This document shows positions 5,508 through 5,543 of a stretch of DNA of 5,543 nt, one piece after another. This DNA comes from Bacillota bacterium (GTDB lineage Bacteria > Bacillota > Clostridia > Acetivibrionales > DSM-1351). The translations under genes and the position numbers were made by a program. Under the pieces are notes generated by a model, which saw nothing but the letters and a program-made list of their open reading frames with translations, was not told the DNA's origin and made no database searches. The stretch lies in assembly GCA_023431385.1 (NCBI GenBank), contig JAEYWA010000184.1, positions 1-5,543 of the forward strand. The letters are read 5' to 3'. Numbering within the stretch: position 1 is the stretch's first letter; each line of letters starts with the position of its first letter.

Positions 5508-5543
5508 TAAACAAAGCGAAGGGGCATTTCTGCCCCCTATGCT
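5508..5543 (-). terminator. Intrinsic terminator of an upstream gene outside the window
   Basis: On the minus strand GGGGCA and TGCCCC (5536-5531 and 5526-5521) close a GAAA loop. AGC/GCT at the foot (5543-5541 with 5517-5515) extends the stem across a small internal loop, and TTTGTTT follows directly. It isolates the cysE-cysS promoter from whatever gene lies further right. Confidence 0.75.

Overview
The window reads as a low-GC Firmicutes chromosome, most likely a clostridium. Reasons: AT-rich intergenic DNA, strong purine-rich Shine-Dalgarno sites, Mini-ribonuclease III (MrnC), and a cysE-cysS cysteine cluster with a long structured leader. A Ruminiclostridium-like cellulolytic clostridium would fit, but that is inference. 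Every supported gene is on the minus strand, so transcription runs from the right end to the left.

Right part (5543 to 2792): a terminator of an upstream gene sits at the edge. A good sigma-A-type promoter (TTTACA, 17 bp, TAAAAT) follows, then a leader of about 265 nt whose folds resemble a T-box: a stem I with AG-bulge and GGUG distal loop, a small stem III, and an antiterminator-like element with UGGA, overlapped by a competing hairpin. Next are cysE (serine O-acetyltransferase), a 240-bp spacer with seven 18-bp tandem repeats and a doubtful 76-codon ORF, and cysS (cysteinyl-tRNA synthetase). A strong intrinsic terminator closes the unit. The two enzymes make the cysteine precursor O-acetylserine and charge tRNA-Cys, so control by a tRNA-sensing leader would be logical.

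Middle part (2619 to 1766): a phage-type NlpC/P60 peptidoglycan hydrolase gene, broken by a frameshift just before a C-terminal SH3-like domain. An orphan Shine-Dalgarno follows its stop codon with no gene behind it, which suggests the remains of a larger module.

Left part (1683 to 1): xthA/exoA (exodeoxyribonuclease III) with its own promoter; a 491-bp intergenic region holding a cluster of DnaA boxes and a repeated AACAGAAAT motif at the next promoter; and the first 78 codons of mrnC (23S rRNA maturation), cut by the window edge. cysS and mrnC are commonly adjacent in Firmicutes; here they are separated by about 2.6 kb.

No tRNA, rRNA, CRISPR array or insertion sequence was recognised. The points most worth a second look are the atypical T-box-like leader, the 18-bp tandem array between cysE and cysS, the DnaA-box cluster away from any visible dnaA, and the frameshifted hydrolase.
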